Source of the DNA: Shewanella profunda | GTDB lineage: Bacteria; Pseudomonadota; Gammaproteobacteria; Enterobacterales; Shewanellaceae | Assembly: GCF_023283765.1 (NCBI RefSeq) | Contig: NZ_JAKILG010000019.1 | Coordinates: 1-64,000, forward strand | Direction of reading: 5' to 3' | DNA length: 64,000 nucleotides | Part shown: piece after piece, positions 19,471 through 28,018 of the stretch | Layout: every line of letters starts with the position of its first letter | How positions within the stretch are numbered: the stretch's first letter is position 1 | Made by a program: the position numbers and the translations under genes | Notes under the pieces: generated by a model | Seen by the model: only the letters and a program-made list of their open reading frames with translations | Databases searched by the model: none | Told to the model about the DNA's origin: nothing

Positions 19471-19748
19471 ATGTCAGTGGTAAATGGTGAGTTGTGAGTA
19501 TTCTTCTTCGCGATATCTTAGTTTTAGTCGCCATGAGTTTAGAGTTGTAAAAGCTGGATCCCCGCGTTCGCGAGGATGACGGCGGTTGAGTTCGCGGAGG
19601 ATGATGGCGATAGAATCAGGACGGCCTTCGGCCTGCTAGAACGCCCTTGCATGGCTACTAGAGCGCAGAAAATAGCACCGCTTCTAGGGTCTAGAAGGGC
19701 GAAGCCGCTCTGCATTTTCCTTTTCTGCATATTTTTTAAGTGGTTTTT
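19471..19748. repeat. Type-A palindrome and CTAG-rich hairpin spacer
   Basis: Contains a type-A palindrome (19553-19580), a degenerate second half copy, then a GGCC-TTC-GGCC hairpin (about 19618-19635) and several CTAG sites up to 19710. Overlapping short frames here are repeat translations, not genes. Confidence 0.75.
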
Positions 19749-20822
19749 ATGTCAGCAAACATCGCAGTCTTATTTGTGTTTTTTGTCTCTTTTATCAGTT
19801 TGTTTGTGTTTCGCAAGATCGCCCAAAGAATAGGGCTAGTTGATAAACCTAATGAGCGCAAACATCATACTGGTCAGATCCCTTTAGTTGGGGGGATCTC
19901 GGTTTTTTTTACCATGATGCTGATCTTGTACCTGAATTCTGCATTATTGCTGGCACCAAAACTGTATGTTGGCTGTGCTCTTATACTCGTTATTATCGGT
20001 GCAATTGATGACCGCTATGATATTAGTTTCAAGTTGAGGCTTGTTATCCAAGCGGCAGTTTCAATTGTGATGATTGTCCTTGGTGAACGGAGTTTGCATA
20101 ATCTTGGCTATCTAATGGGTAGCGATGCGATACGTATTCCTGAAGTTGCCAGTTACTTTTTAACCGTTGTTGCTGTAATCGGTGCAATCAATGCCTTTAA
20201 TATGGTTGATGGTATTGATGGTTTACTTGGTGGTTTAGCGTCAGTCACCTTTGGTGGTTTGGGTATTTTATTTTATTTGCATGGTATGCATAGTTTTGCG
20301 ACTTTCTGTGGACTGCTTGTGACCGCAATGCTGCCTTATATTATGTTGAATTTAGGGTTTCCATTCGGTAAACGTTTTAAAGTGTTTATGGGGGATGCGG
20401 GCAGTATTTTCATTGGCTTTACCGTGATATGGCTGCTAATTGTAGCTAGTCAAGGCGAACGTGCTACTGCAATTCGGCCAGTTACCGCACTTTGGTTAAT
20501 TGCTCTGCCCCTTATGGATATGGTGTGCATCATGATACGCCGCATTCGCAAAGGACAATCGCCTTTTAAGCCAGATCGAGAGCATTTACATCATATTTGT
20601 CAACGTTTGGGCATGTCATCCCATGTATCACTATTGGTTATTTGTACTGCAGCTGCATTGATGGCTTTAGTCGGTATTTGGTCAGACTTAGCTAAAGTAG
20701 ATGAAAATATTATGTTTTTAGCATTTTTAGCAACTTTTGCTTTGTATTTTACTGTCATGAATAATATTTGGCGCATTACTGCGTTTTTGCGTAGAGATTT
20801 TAATTTTACGAAGCCAATTTAA
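19749..20822 (+). CDS. wecA: Undecaprenyl-phosphate GlcNAc-1-phosphate transferase (WecA), copy 1
   Basis: Initiating sugar-phosphate transferase that loads a HexNAc-1-phosphate on undecaprenyl phosphate at the inner membrane. About ten or eleven membrane segments. The family motifs are FNMVDGIDGLLGG, KVFMGDAGSIFIGF and DREHLHHIC. ATG 19749 is chosen, but GTG 19740 in the same frame is possible and neither has a strong ribosome binding site. A paralogue lies directly downstream at 20966-22009. Confidence 0.9.
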   Translation: MSANIAVLFVFFVSFISLFVFRKIAQRIGLVDKPNERKHHTGQIPLVGGISVFFTMMLILYLNSALLLAPKLYVGCALILVIIGAIDDRYDISFKLRLVIQAAVSIVMIVLGERSLHNLGYLMGSDAIRIPEVASYFLTVVAVIGAINAFNMVDGIDGLLGGLASVTFGGLGILFYLHGMHSFATFCGLLVTAMLPYIMLNLGFPFGKRFKVFMGDAGSIFIGFTVIWLLIVASQGERATAIRPVTALWLIALPLMDMVCIMIRRIRKGQSPFKPDREHLHHICQRLGMSSHVSLLVICTAAALMALVGIWSDLAKVDENIMFLAFLATFALYFTVMNNIWRITAFLRRDFNFTKPI

Positions 20823-20860
20823 AAACTTAGGTCGCTGCATAAATTTCTGTGCATTATGGG

Positions 20861-20889
20861 TTATCGCGCAAAGGTTCGAGTGCTATAAT
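20861..20889 (+). promoter_or_regulatory. Extended -10 promoter candidate before the second wecA
   Basis: TGCTATAAT at 20881-20889 is a full extended -10 element with a perfect TATAAT. The -35 position (TTATCG, 20861-20866, 17-bp spacing) is poor, as is usual for extended -10 promoters. It suggests that the second wecA can be transcribed independently. Confidence 0.5.
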
Positions 20890-20965
20890 TCGCTGTCATA
20901 CTTTTGAAATAGTATGTTTTTAAAGTCATTTGAAAATTCTGTATTTGGCTTAAGGAAGAGAGTTT

Positions 20966-22009
20966 ATGGAATACCTCATACCACTGATTACTGTTTTTTG
21001 TCTAACATGTATTACTATTAAAGTGTTAAATCCAATTGCACTACGTATGGGATTGGTCGATTTGCCTAATGAGCGTAAGTTGCATGTCGGTGCTATCCCA
21101 TTGATTGGTGGTGTTTCTATCTACTGTAGTGTCTTGCTAGTTTCGAGCATTGTGATAGAACAAAGCCAAGTTTTTAACCTGTATCTTATATCTGCTGCGT
21201 TAATCCTTTTTCTTGGTGTACTTGACGATAAGTATGATCTTTCAGTAAGGGTTCGGATGGCTGCGCAGGTTATCACCGCTTCTATACTGATCTTTGGGGC
21301 TGGTCTGTATTTAACCTCATTTGGTGATATTTTGTACTTTTTTGAGTTCAAGCTTAGTTATGTAGGCATCTTTGTCACTGTATTAGCGGTTATTGGCGCT
21401 ATTAACGCTTTTAATATGGTAGACGGAATTGACGGTTTAGCGGGCATGTTGAGCTTGGTGACTTTTTCAGCTTTAGCCTTTTTATTTTACTGGGCGGGAA
21501 ACAACTGGTTTATGCTGCCTTTATTGTTTATCGGAGCGATTATTGGTTACTTATTATTTAATTTAAAATGGCCATTTCGATCATTTGACAAAATTTTTAT
21601 GGGTGATGCCGGTAGTATGTTAATAGGACTAACCGTTGTTTGGATGTTAGTGATTGGTACTCAAGCTCAGACGAGTGTATTTAGTCCAGTTACCGCGTTA
21701 TATTTAATCGCCATTCCATTAATGGATATGACCGCCATTATGTATAGGCGAGTAAAAAAAGGTATGTCCCCTTTTAAGCCCGATAGAGATCATTTGCACC
21801 ATATCTTCGAACGAGCAGGCTACAATCGTAAACAAACATTAATTAGAATTACGTTTGCTTCACTTTTACTTGCCGCTACTGGTGTCGCTGCCGAAATTTC
21901 GCATATTCCTGAATGGATTATGTTTGTTACATTTTTAGCTATTTTTGCCTGCTATAACTGGGCATTGTCAAACGTATGGCAGATCTTGACTTGGGTTCGC
22001 AAGGATTGA
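20966..22009 (+). CDS. wecA: WecA-type sugar-phosphate transferase, copy 2
   Basis: A 347-residue membrane transferase closely similar to the gene just upstream. It shares NPIALRMGLVDLPNERKLH, FNMVDGIDGLAGM, KIFMGDAGSMLIGLTVVW and the DRDHLHHIFERAGY motif. A good GGAAGAG ribosome binding site precedes the ATG. A Rho-independent terminator follows at about 22036-22072. The two copies are clearly divergent, so this is not a very recent duplication. They could differ in sugar specificity or serve different polymers. Confidence 0.88.
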   Translation: MEYLIPLITVFCLTCITIKVLNPIALRMGLVDLPNERKLHVGAIPLIGGVSIYCSVLLVSSIVIEQSQVFNLYLISAALILFLGVLDDKYDLSVRVRMAAQVITASILIFGAGLYLTSFGDILYFFEFKLSYVGIFVTVLAVIGAINAFNMVDGIDGLAGMLSLVTFSALAFLFYWAGNNWFMLPLLFIGAIIGYLLFNLKWPFRSFDKIFMGDAGSMLIGLTVVWMLVIGTQAQTSVFSPVTALYLIAIPLMDMTAIMYRRVKKGMSPFKPDRDHLHHIFERAGYNRKQTLIRITFASLLLAATGVAAEISHIPEWIMFVTFLAIFACYNWALSNVWQILTWVRKD

Positions 22010-22035
22010 TTATTTAGTTGTTGAAGGTTTTGCCA

Positions 22036-22072
22036 TGCCAATTCATTTGAATTGGCATTTTTGTTTTTATTT
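22036..22072 (+). terminator. Rho-independent terminator after wecA copy 2
   Basis: TGCCAATTC-ATTT-GAATTGGCA stem-loop followed by a T-rich run. Confidence 0.85.
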
Positions 22073-22154
22073 GCGGTAGGGCGTACACAAGCTAAAGATT
22101 CCTACATTAGCGGTGTTTGCTACTTTAAGTTTTTGGGTTGGAGGGGAATTTAAA

Positions 22155-23165
22155 ATGAAGTATTTAGTGACGGGTGCCGCAGGCTTTATTGGTGCAAAGG
22201 TATGTGAAAGGTTGTTAGCTTGTGGTCATACTGTTATTGGTATCGACAATTTAAATGACTATTATGATGTATCACTTAAATTAGCTAGATTAGCACTTAT
22301 CGATAATCATACTTCATTTACATTTATTAAGTTGGATATAGCAGATCGTGACGCAGTGGCCCGCTTATTTACTGATGAGAATTTTGATCGTGTAATACAT
22401 TTAGCTGCGCAGGCAGGGGTTCGTTATTCAATCGAAAATCCAATGGCCTATGCGGATAGTAACTTAGTTGGTCACCTTAATATTTTAGAGGGGTGTCGAC
22501 ACGATAAAGTACAGCATTTGATTTATGCATCGTCCAGCTCTGTTTACGGACTGAATGAAAAAACGCCATTTTCTACCGCTGATTCTGTTGATCATCCCGT
22601 TTCGTTATACGCGGCGACTAAAAAGTCTAATGAGTTAATGGCTCATAGTTATTCGCACTTGTACGATATGCCTACCACTGGCTTGCGGTTTTTTACTGTA
22701 TATGGCCCTTGGGGACGACCCGATATGGCACCATTTATTTTCACCAAGAAAATACTAGAAGGTCAGCCAATCGATATTAATAATAACGGTGATATGTGGC
22801 GCGATTTCACCCATGTTGAGGATATTGTTGAAGGTGTAATACGTATTGCGGATGTGGTGCCTATGCGCAACACGAGCTGGAAAGTTGAAACTGGAACGCC
22901 TGCCAGCAGTTCAGCTCCTTATAAAGTTTATAATATTGGCCATGGTAGCCCGATTAACTTGATGGAGTTTATTCAAGAGATTGAAAGGGCGTTAGGTATC
23001 GCAGCCATTAAAAACTTTAGGGAAATGCAGGCTGGTGATGTGTATAAAACCTATGCAGATACCGAGGATTTATTCGAGGCTACCGGCTACAAGGCTAAAG
23101 TTAGTGTTAGGGAAGGCGTGCAAAGCGTGGTTGATTGGTATCGTAGTTTCTATAAAGTAAGTTAA
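22155..23165 (+). CDS. NAD-dependent nucleotide-sugar epimerase, UDP-glucuronate 4-epimerase-like
   Basis: Short-chain dehydrogenase of 336 residues. [16 protein letters not shown] carries the NAD site, SSSSVYG and YAATKKSNE carry the catalytic Ser/Tyr/Lys. The [18 protein letters not shown] and [15 protein letters not shown] stretches match UDP-glucuronate 4-epimerases. It would turn the Ugd product into UDP-galacturonate. ATG 22155 has GGAGGGG just upstream; the frame opens earlier at 22113 but that part is not conserved. Confidence 0.87.
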   Translation: MKYLVTGAAGFIGAKVCERLLACGHTVIGIDNLNDYYDVSLKLARLALIDNHTSFTFIKLDIADRDAVARLFTDENFDRVIHLAAQAGVRYSIENPMAYADSNLVGHLNILEGCRHDKVQHLIYASSSSVYGLNEKTPFSTADSVDHPVSLYAATKKSNELMAHSYSHLYDMPTTGLRFFTVYGPWGRPDMAPFIFTKKILEGQPIDINNNGDMWRDFTHVEDIVEGVIRIADVVPMRNTSWKVETGTPASSSAPYKVYNIGHGSPINLMEFIQEIERALGIAAIKNFREMQAGDVYKTYADTEDLFEATGYKAKVSVREGVQSVVDWYRSFYKVS

Positions 23166-23172
23166 CGGTCTT

Positions 23173-23544
23173 TTGGTTAATTGCAACCTTTATTTGGATG
23201 ATCATGTTCGAGCGTTGTTTTTAGTCGCAACTCAGGGGCGACTAGGGCAGACCTATAATATTGGTGGTTCGAATGAGCGCAGTAATATTGAGGTAGTACA
23301 GAAAATTTGTGATTTATTGGAGGAGTTAGCGCCTACTCATCCCCATGCATTTGCTGTAAATGGGATTGGTTTTCGAGGTTTAATACAGCATGTTGAAGAT
23401 CGTCCCGGCCATGATGTTCGTTATGCAATTGATGCCAGTAAACTTGAGCATGAACTTGGGTGGCAACCGTATGAGTCTTTTGAGTCTGGCCTAAGAAAAA
23501 CCGTTAAATGGATAGTTGAACAGAGCGATGAAGTACGCTCGTAA
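23173..23544 (+). pseudogene. rfbB: 3' remnant of a second rfbB (dTDP-glucose dehydratase)
   Basis: The frame aligns with the last third of RfbB only: [48 protein letters not shown] and GLRKTVKWI match the intact copy at 4806-5885 around residues 235-355. The nucleotide-binding half and catalytic motifs are missing, so it cannot be active. It is clearly divergent from the intact copy, so it derives from a different rhamnose operon. The rest of that operon appears as rfbA remnant and rfbC near 29.6-30.4 kb. Confidence 0.88.
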
Positions 23545-24054
23545 GCTGGCGGCTAAATGGCTTTGTTGAAAGCTAAGAGAAGCATTCTCAAATTTTATAG
23601 CTAGGGCGTCACTTTGCTTTTTTAGAGCGCTTCGCTTGCCCTGGAGCCTAGAGCCTATAGCTTAGACTTAGAGCTTAGAGCTTAGAGCTTAGAGCTTAGA
23701 GCTTAGACTTAGAGCTTAGAGCTTAGACTTAGAGCTTAGACTTAGAGCTTAGACTTAGAGCTTAGACTTAGAGCTTAGAGCTTAGACTTAGAGCTTAGAG
23801 CTTAGAGCTTAGACTTAGGAACACTACAGTACTGTACTGCTACGGATCTGAATTTGTACTGTTTCATTATAGCAAGGGGTGAACTTAACTCAGTATGTCA
23901 TCTTTGCTTATTTTTTGATCTTTGTTTATTTTTTCATCTCCGCTCCTTTTGTCATTCTTGCTCCTTTTGTCATCCTCGCGCACGCGGGGATCCAGCTTTT
24001 GAGTTATTATCTAAATCACTTATAAAATGGATTGCCACTACTCAAGGATGAACT
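23545..24054. repeat. CTTAGAG/CTTAGA tandem array and type-A palindrome
   Basis: Positions about 23651-23815 consist of CTTAGAG (7-bp) and CTTAGA (6-bp) units in mixed order, preceded by CTAG-containing sequence. At 23969-23996 there is an inverted type-A palindrome (GTCATCCTCGCG...GGGGATCCAGC). No gene is seen. Confidence 0.85.
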
Positions 24055-24363
24055 ATGCAACCCTATGTTTATATTATGGCCAGTCAATTCAATGGTACTT
24101 TATATATTGGTGTAACCAGCCAGTTAGAGCAGCGAGTATGGCAGCATAAAAACGCCATTATTGATGGATTTACCCATAAATACAAAGTTGATCAGCTAGT
24201 TTATTTTGAGGCTCATGTATCCATGTACGATGCTATTTGTCGTGAGAAACAGCTAAAAAAATGGCGCCGTGAATGGAAAATTGATCTGATTAATTCACAA
24301 AACCCAAAGTGGCAAGATTTATGGTACACGGTAATAGCTGGATCCCCGCATACGCGAGGATGA
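24055..24363 (+). CDS. Small GIY-YIG endonuclease-domain protein
   Basis: A 102-residue single-domain GIY-YIG protein: YVYIMASQFNGTLYIGVTS contains the two short GIY/YIG-like strands (VYI and YIG), followed by the conserved Arg in LEQRVWQHK, with Glu in the CREKQLKKW helix. Such stand-alone proteins (the UPF0213-like group) have no agreed function. The last residues (AGSPHTRG) and the stop are encoded by a type-A palindrome (about 24336-24363), and the gene directly abuts the palindrome array. This makes a role in repeat spread or repair worth testing. Confidence 0.85.
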   Translation: MQPYVYIMASQFNGTLYIGVTSQLEQRVWQHKNAIIDGFTHKYKVDQLVYFEAHVSMYDAICREKQLKKWRREWKIDLINSQNPKWQDLWYTVIAGSPHTRG

Positions 24364-24760
24364 CGACAGAAGCGAAAATTACCTAACAGCTGGATCCCCG
24401 CGTACGCGAGGATGACGACAAAGGCGAGGATGACGACAGAAGCGAGAATTACGCCCTCTCTGTCATTCCCACGAACGTGGGAATCTACGGCAAAGTCTTT
24501 TGTTATCTGGAATATAAAGTAAGAACTTAAAAGCTGGATCCCCGCATACGCGAGGAGGACGGCGAAGACGAGGATTATGCCCTTGCTGTCATTCCCACGA
24601 AGGCGGGAATCCACGGTAAAGTCTTTATTATCTGGAATATAAAGCAAATTACCTAACAGCTGGATCCCCGCATACGCGAGGATGACGGCCAAAGTTCGGG
24701 TGTCACTGGAACCCGAACCGCTGGATCCCCGCGTACGCGAGGATGACGGCGAAACGAAAG
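24336..24760. repeat. Left array of type-A and type-B palindromes
   Basis: About five type-A palindromes (GCTGGATCCCCGC...GCGAGGATGACG, near 24336, 24389, 24532, 24655 and 24718) alternate with two type-B palindromes (ATTCCC-N8-GGGAAT, near 24462 and 24588). They are separated by conserved linkers such as AAAGTCTTT...TCTGGAATATAAAG. A stretch near 24620-24750 is repeated almost exactly near 28530-28660 in the right array. Confidence 0.9.
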
Positions 24761-24880
24761 GGTTTCCTGCATGTATTAGGATGACGGCTAAAGGTTTGTG
24801 CGGCATTAGAGTAAAAATGCCGCGTAATGTATGTGCTGTTATCAATACTGGGATTTATCGTCAATCGTGGATTGAGACTA

Positions 24881-25327
24881 CTATTCGCTTTTCTTTTTCA
24901 ACACATAATTTGCGGCTAGGTCGCCAGTTATGCGCTTACCTTCGGTGTCTAGCATGATGAGTTGGTTTTCACCAACTAAGTACTGGCTACCATCGGCCAA
25001 GGTGATTTTTTGTCCTTGAGCATCCCATACTGCGGTACCTGTCACTTTCAAAATCTTCTCATCTTTTCCTAAATAAATGGTTTTAACTTCAAAGCTATTA
25101 TCGGCCTGTAGACTGATATGGGTTTCAATGCCTTCACAACTGGCACAGGGAAGTATGCCTTCGTAGTCGCCGGGCCAATCGAGTGAGTTTTGGCTAGTAT
25201 CCCCAAGAGGAGTACTTGACGCGGGTTCAGTTTGGGCCGGTGCAGTGTTTGTTGGCGTAGGTGCTGGATCTGAGCATGCTGTGGTAAATAGGGCTAAAAG
25301 GGCGATACCGAAAAGTGATTTTTTCAT
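24881..25327 (-). CDS. NlpE-like outer-membrane lipoprotein
   Basis: A 148-residue lipoprotein with lipobox FTTAC (Cys18), a Thr/Pro/Ala-rich linker and one NlpE N-terminal-type domain. This contains the LPCASCEGIE motif with the CxxC seen in NlpE, and continues to a C-terminal strand region ending NYVLKKKSE. NlpE senses envelope and copper stress in enterobacteria; the role here is inferred. ATG 25327 has GGAG upstream; an earlier in-frame start would bury the signal peptide. It lies between the two palindrome arrays, opposite in strand to the kinase. Confidence 0.8.
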   Translation of the reverse strand: MKKSLFGIALLALFTTACSDPAPTPTNTAPAQTEPASSTPLGDTSQNSLDWPGDYEGILPCASCEGIETHISLQADNSFEVKTIYLGKDEKILKVTGTAVWDAQGQKITLADGSQYLVGENQLIMLDTEGKRITGDLAANYVLKKKSE

Positions 25328-25513
25328 GTTGGCTCCAACGTATGAGTTCAAACTTGGAATGTGAGCAACCATCATACTCGGCAATCTTTATCGAACCAAA
25401 TCCGTCCTATTTTAATGTTACAACAATAGGTTAGTTGTGTTTTATGTTGGCTTGTTGATTTTTTATTGCTAGCCAAAGGTTGCTGACGTTAGCGTATTTA
25501 TTTCATCAATTAG

Positions 25514-25813
25514 TCACGGTTTTATCCTTTAAAACAAATCACTTTCGAGATTGAATCTATACTAAAAGCAACTTCTTCTCGTTTGCGTGGTGCTATTGTG
25601 GCGTTATTTACAAAACGTGCAGATATTTTGGATGGCCAGTCAGTTAAACCTAAACAAGCTAGTGATAAAGAGGCTTGGCCTATTGATGCTGTGCGAGATG
25701 GCATGATTGAGCAATCTGGTAAGCAGTTTAATCCTAAATTATGTAATGCATGGCTTGGATTACTTAAGGCTTCTGCTGCTTTGCCAGCCAGTATTTTGGA
25801 TGAGTCACTATGA
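25514..25813 (+). pseudogene. 5'-truncated gene fragment upstream of the histidine kinase
   Basis: The open frame runs from a stop at 25511-25513 to 25813 with no good ATG (possible TTG at 25583). The segment ALFTKRADILDGQS...KEAWPIDAVRDGMIEQSGKQFNPKL resembles the C-terminal end of an HD-GYP-type phosphodiesterase or related signalling domain, though weakly. It overlaps the kinase start (the ATG at 25810 lies across its stop), which implies an original operon with translational coupling. The N-terminal part is absent, so it is probably a remnant. It could instead be a small intact protein. Confidence 0.4.
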
Positions 25814-27171
25814 CACGCATGTTAGACAGGATCTTATTTGATGTCAGTCAGTCGCATCTGATTGATAAAGGAGATTTAACAGAGGCCTCGGAGTTAATTG
25901 TATCTTCTGTTTGTAAGGGGTTGGATGTTAACCGGGCGGGTATTTGGTTATTGAGTGAAGATAGGCAAACTATATCGTGTTTTTTTCTGTTCGATAATGC
26001 CCAGTTACAGCAAACTTTAGCACTTACTCGTACACAATATCCCCGCTATTTTAGCTTGTTAGATAGTGAGCGCACGATAGTGCTTAATCTTGTGCAAATG
26101 GAGCTGGCAACCCAAGAGTTAGTCGCAAGTTATTTTATTCCTAACAATATCACCTCTATTCTAGATAGCCCGATACGACACCGTGGCAAAATGGTGGGCA
26201 TTATTTGCGCTGAGCATCAAGGTGAGCCGCGCGAATGGACACGGGATGAAAAAGCGTTTGCTTCGAGCTTGGCAGATTTGTTTGGCCGAGCGATGAGCGC
26301 TAAGGAAATTTTAGATTATCAGCAGCAGTTAAAGGCGGTTAATGCTGATTTAGAACACCAAGTAGCACTGCGGACACAGGAGTTAGAAACCGCTTTAGCT
26401 AACTTAAGTGCGACGCAAAATCATTTGATTGAAAACGAGAAAATGGCGGCATTGGGCAGTTTAGTCGCGGGAGTTGCCCACGAGGTTAATACACCTCTAG
26501 GGATTGCAGTCACCTCCGTGACCCATTGTTTGGATGAGCTTGCTTTACTTAAAAAGCTCTTTGAGCGTAATGAACTAGATGAAGATAAATTTTTAAATTT
26601 TATCAATACGATGCAAGATGGCTTGTCCCTTGTTGACCGTAATCTTTCACGGGCTGCGGAGTTAGTGCACAATTTTAAGCGAACCGCAGCGGATCAATCG
26701 ATTTGGGAGCGAGAGCGATTTAATTTAAAAGCATATATTTTGCAGGTTTTTAGCTCGTTAAAACCGCTTATGCGTAAAAAAAATATCAGCTTAAAAATTA
26801 ATATTGATGACAGTATTTATATTGATTCTTACCCTGGTGCAATTGCTCAGATTTTTACTAATTTGGTTTCTAACAGTTTTCGCCATGGTTTCCCCGATAA
26901 TTTTACTGGGGAAAAACAGATAATCGTTGCTGTAGATAAAATGGACTCTAGCATCAAGATGATCTATCAGGATAATGGTGTCGGTATGTCAGATGATGTT
27001 AAAGCTAGAGTCTTTGAACCTTTTTTCACTACTGCTCGACAATCCGGGGGTACAGGTTTAGGAATGTCGATTATTAACAATCTCGTCACGCAAAAACTCA
27101 ATGGCAGCATTTCGCTTATTTCCAGCCCAAATCAAGGTGTAAAAATCGAAATACAGATCCCAGAGCAGTAG
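25810..27171 (+). CDS. GAF-domain sensor histidine kinase
   Basis: A 453-residue soluble kinase without membrane segments. It has a GAF domain at about 15-165, a coiled-coil linker, then HisKA with [20 protein letters not shown] (phospho-acceptor His) and HATPase motifs [11 protein letters not shown] (N box), DNGVGM (G1) and [10 protein letters not shown] (G2). It senses an unknown cytoplasmic signal. No response regulator is adjacent, and the only upstream partner is a truncated frame, so it may be an orphan left after rearrangement. It is flanked on both sides by palindrome arrays. Confidence 0.88.
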   Translation: MTRMLDRILFDVSQSHLIDKGDLTEASELIVSSVCKGLDVNRAGIWLLSEDRQTISCFFLFDNAQLQQTLALTRTQYPRYFSLLDSERTIVLNLVQMELATQELVASYFIPNNITSILDSPIRHRGKMVGIICAEHQGEPREWTRDEKAFASSLADLFGRAMSAKEILDYQQQLKAVNADLEHQVALRTQELETALANLSATQNHLIENEKMAALGSLVAGVAHEVNTPLGIAVTSVTHCLDELALLKKLFERNELDEDKFLNFINTMQDGLSLVDRNLSRAAELVHNFKRTAADQSIWERERFNLKAYILQVFSSLKPLMRKKNISLKINIDDSIYIDSYPGAIAQIFTNLVSNSFRHGFPDNFTGEKQIIVAVDKMDSSIKMIYQDNGVGMSDDVKARVFEPFFTTARQSGGTGLGMSIINNLVTQKLNGSISLISSPNQGVKIEIQIPEQ

Positions 27172-27920
27172 GGCCGACGCTTCGTGGTTAAGCCAGATAC
27201 CATTATTTCACGCAGTCGCTCGCGAGGAGGACGGCAAAGACCGGAATGACGCTCCATTATGTCATTCCCGCGAAGGCGGGAGTCAACGGTAAAGTCTTTT
27301 ATTATCTGGAATATAAAACAAGAACTTAAAAGCTGGATCCCCGCGTTCGCGAGGATGACGGCAGAAGCGAGAATTACGCCCTCTCTGTCATTCCCGCGAA
27401 AGCGGGAATCCACAGTAAAGTCTTTTGTTATTTGGAGTATAAAACAAGAACTTAAAAGCTGGATCCCCGCGTGCGCGAGGATGACGGCAAAGGCGAAAAT
27501 TACGCCCTCTCTGTCATTCCCGCGAAGGCGGGAATCCACAGTAAAGTCTTTTGTTATTTGAAATATAAAGCAAGAACTTAAAAGCTGGATCCCCGCGTTC
27601 GCGAGGATGACGGCGAAGACTAGGATTACGTCCTATCTGTCATTCCCACGAACGTGGGAATCCACAATAAAGTCTTTTGTTATCTGGAATATAAAGCAAG
27701 AACTTAAAAGCTGGATCCCCGCGTGCGCGAGGATGACGGTAAAGGCGAGGATGACGGCAGAAGCGAGAATTACGCCCTCTCTGTCATTCCCGCGAAGGCG
27801 GGAATCCACGGTAAAGTCTTTTATTATTTGAAATATAAAGCAAGAACTTAAAAGCTGGATCCCCGCGTTCGCGAGGATGACAGCGGAAGCGAAAAAGCAC
27901 TTAAAAGACAGATCCCCCGC

Positions 27921-28018
27921 ATCGATAACTGTTCCTGCGTTATTCTACCTTTTGCATCTGACCACCATGGAGGGGGAAATGTCATATTTTGTATGGAACA
28001 AAATTGAGCATGCAGTCG
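27921..28018. repeat. 98-bp nested element, copy 1
   Basis: ATCGATAACTG...CATGCAGTC segment that sits between the two halves of a type-A palindrome (CCCCGC on the left, GTTCGCGAGGATGACGG on the right). It contains a CTGACCACC...GGAGGGGG hairpin-like region. No long frame. Confidence 0.75.

Noticed and set aside
22113-22154. Upstream start for the epimerase gene
   Set aside because: The 14 extra residues are unconserved, and the ATG at 22155 has a strong GGAGGGG site and begins the NAD-binding motif.
24213-24957. Frames of 210 and 91 codons over the left array
   Set aside because: They cover palindromes and the antisense of the GIY-YIG and lipoprotein genes; not real genes.
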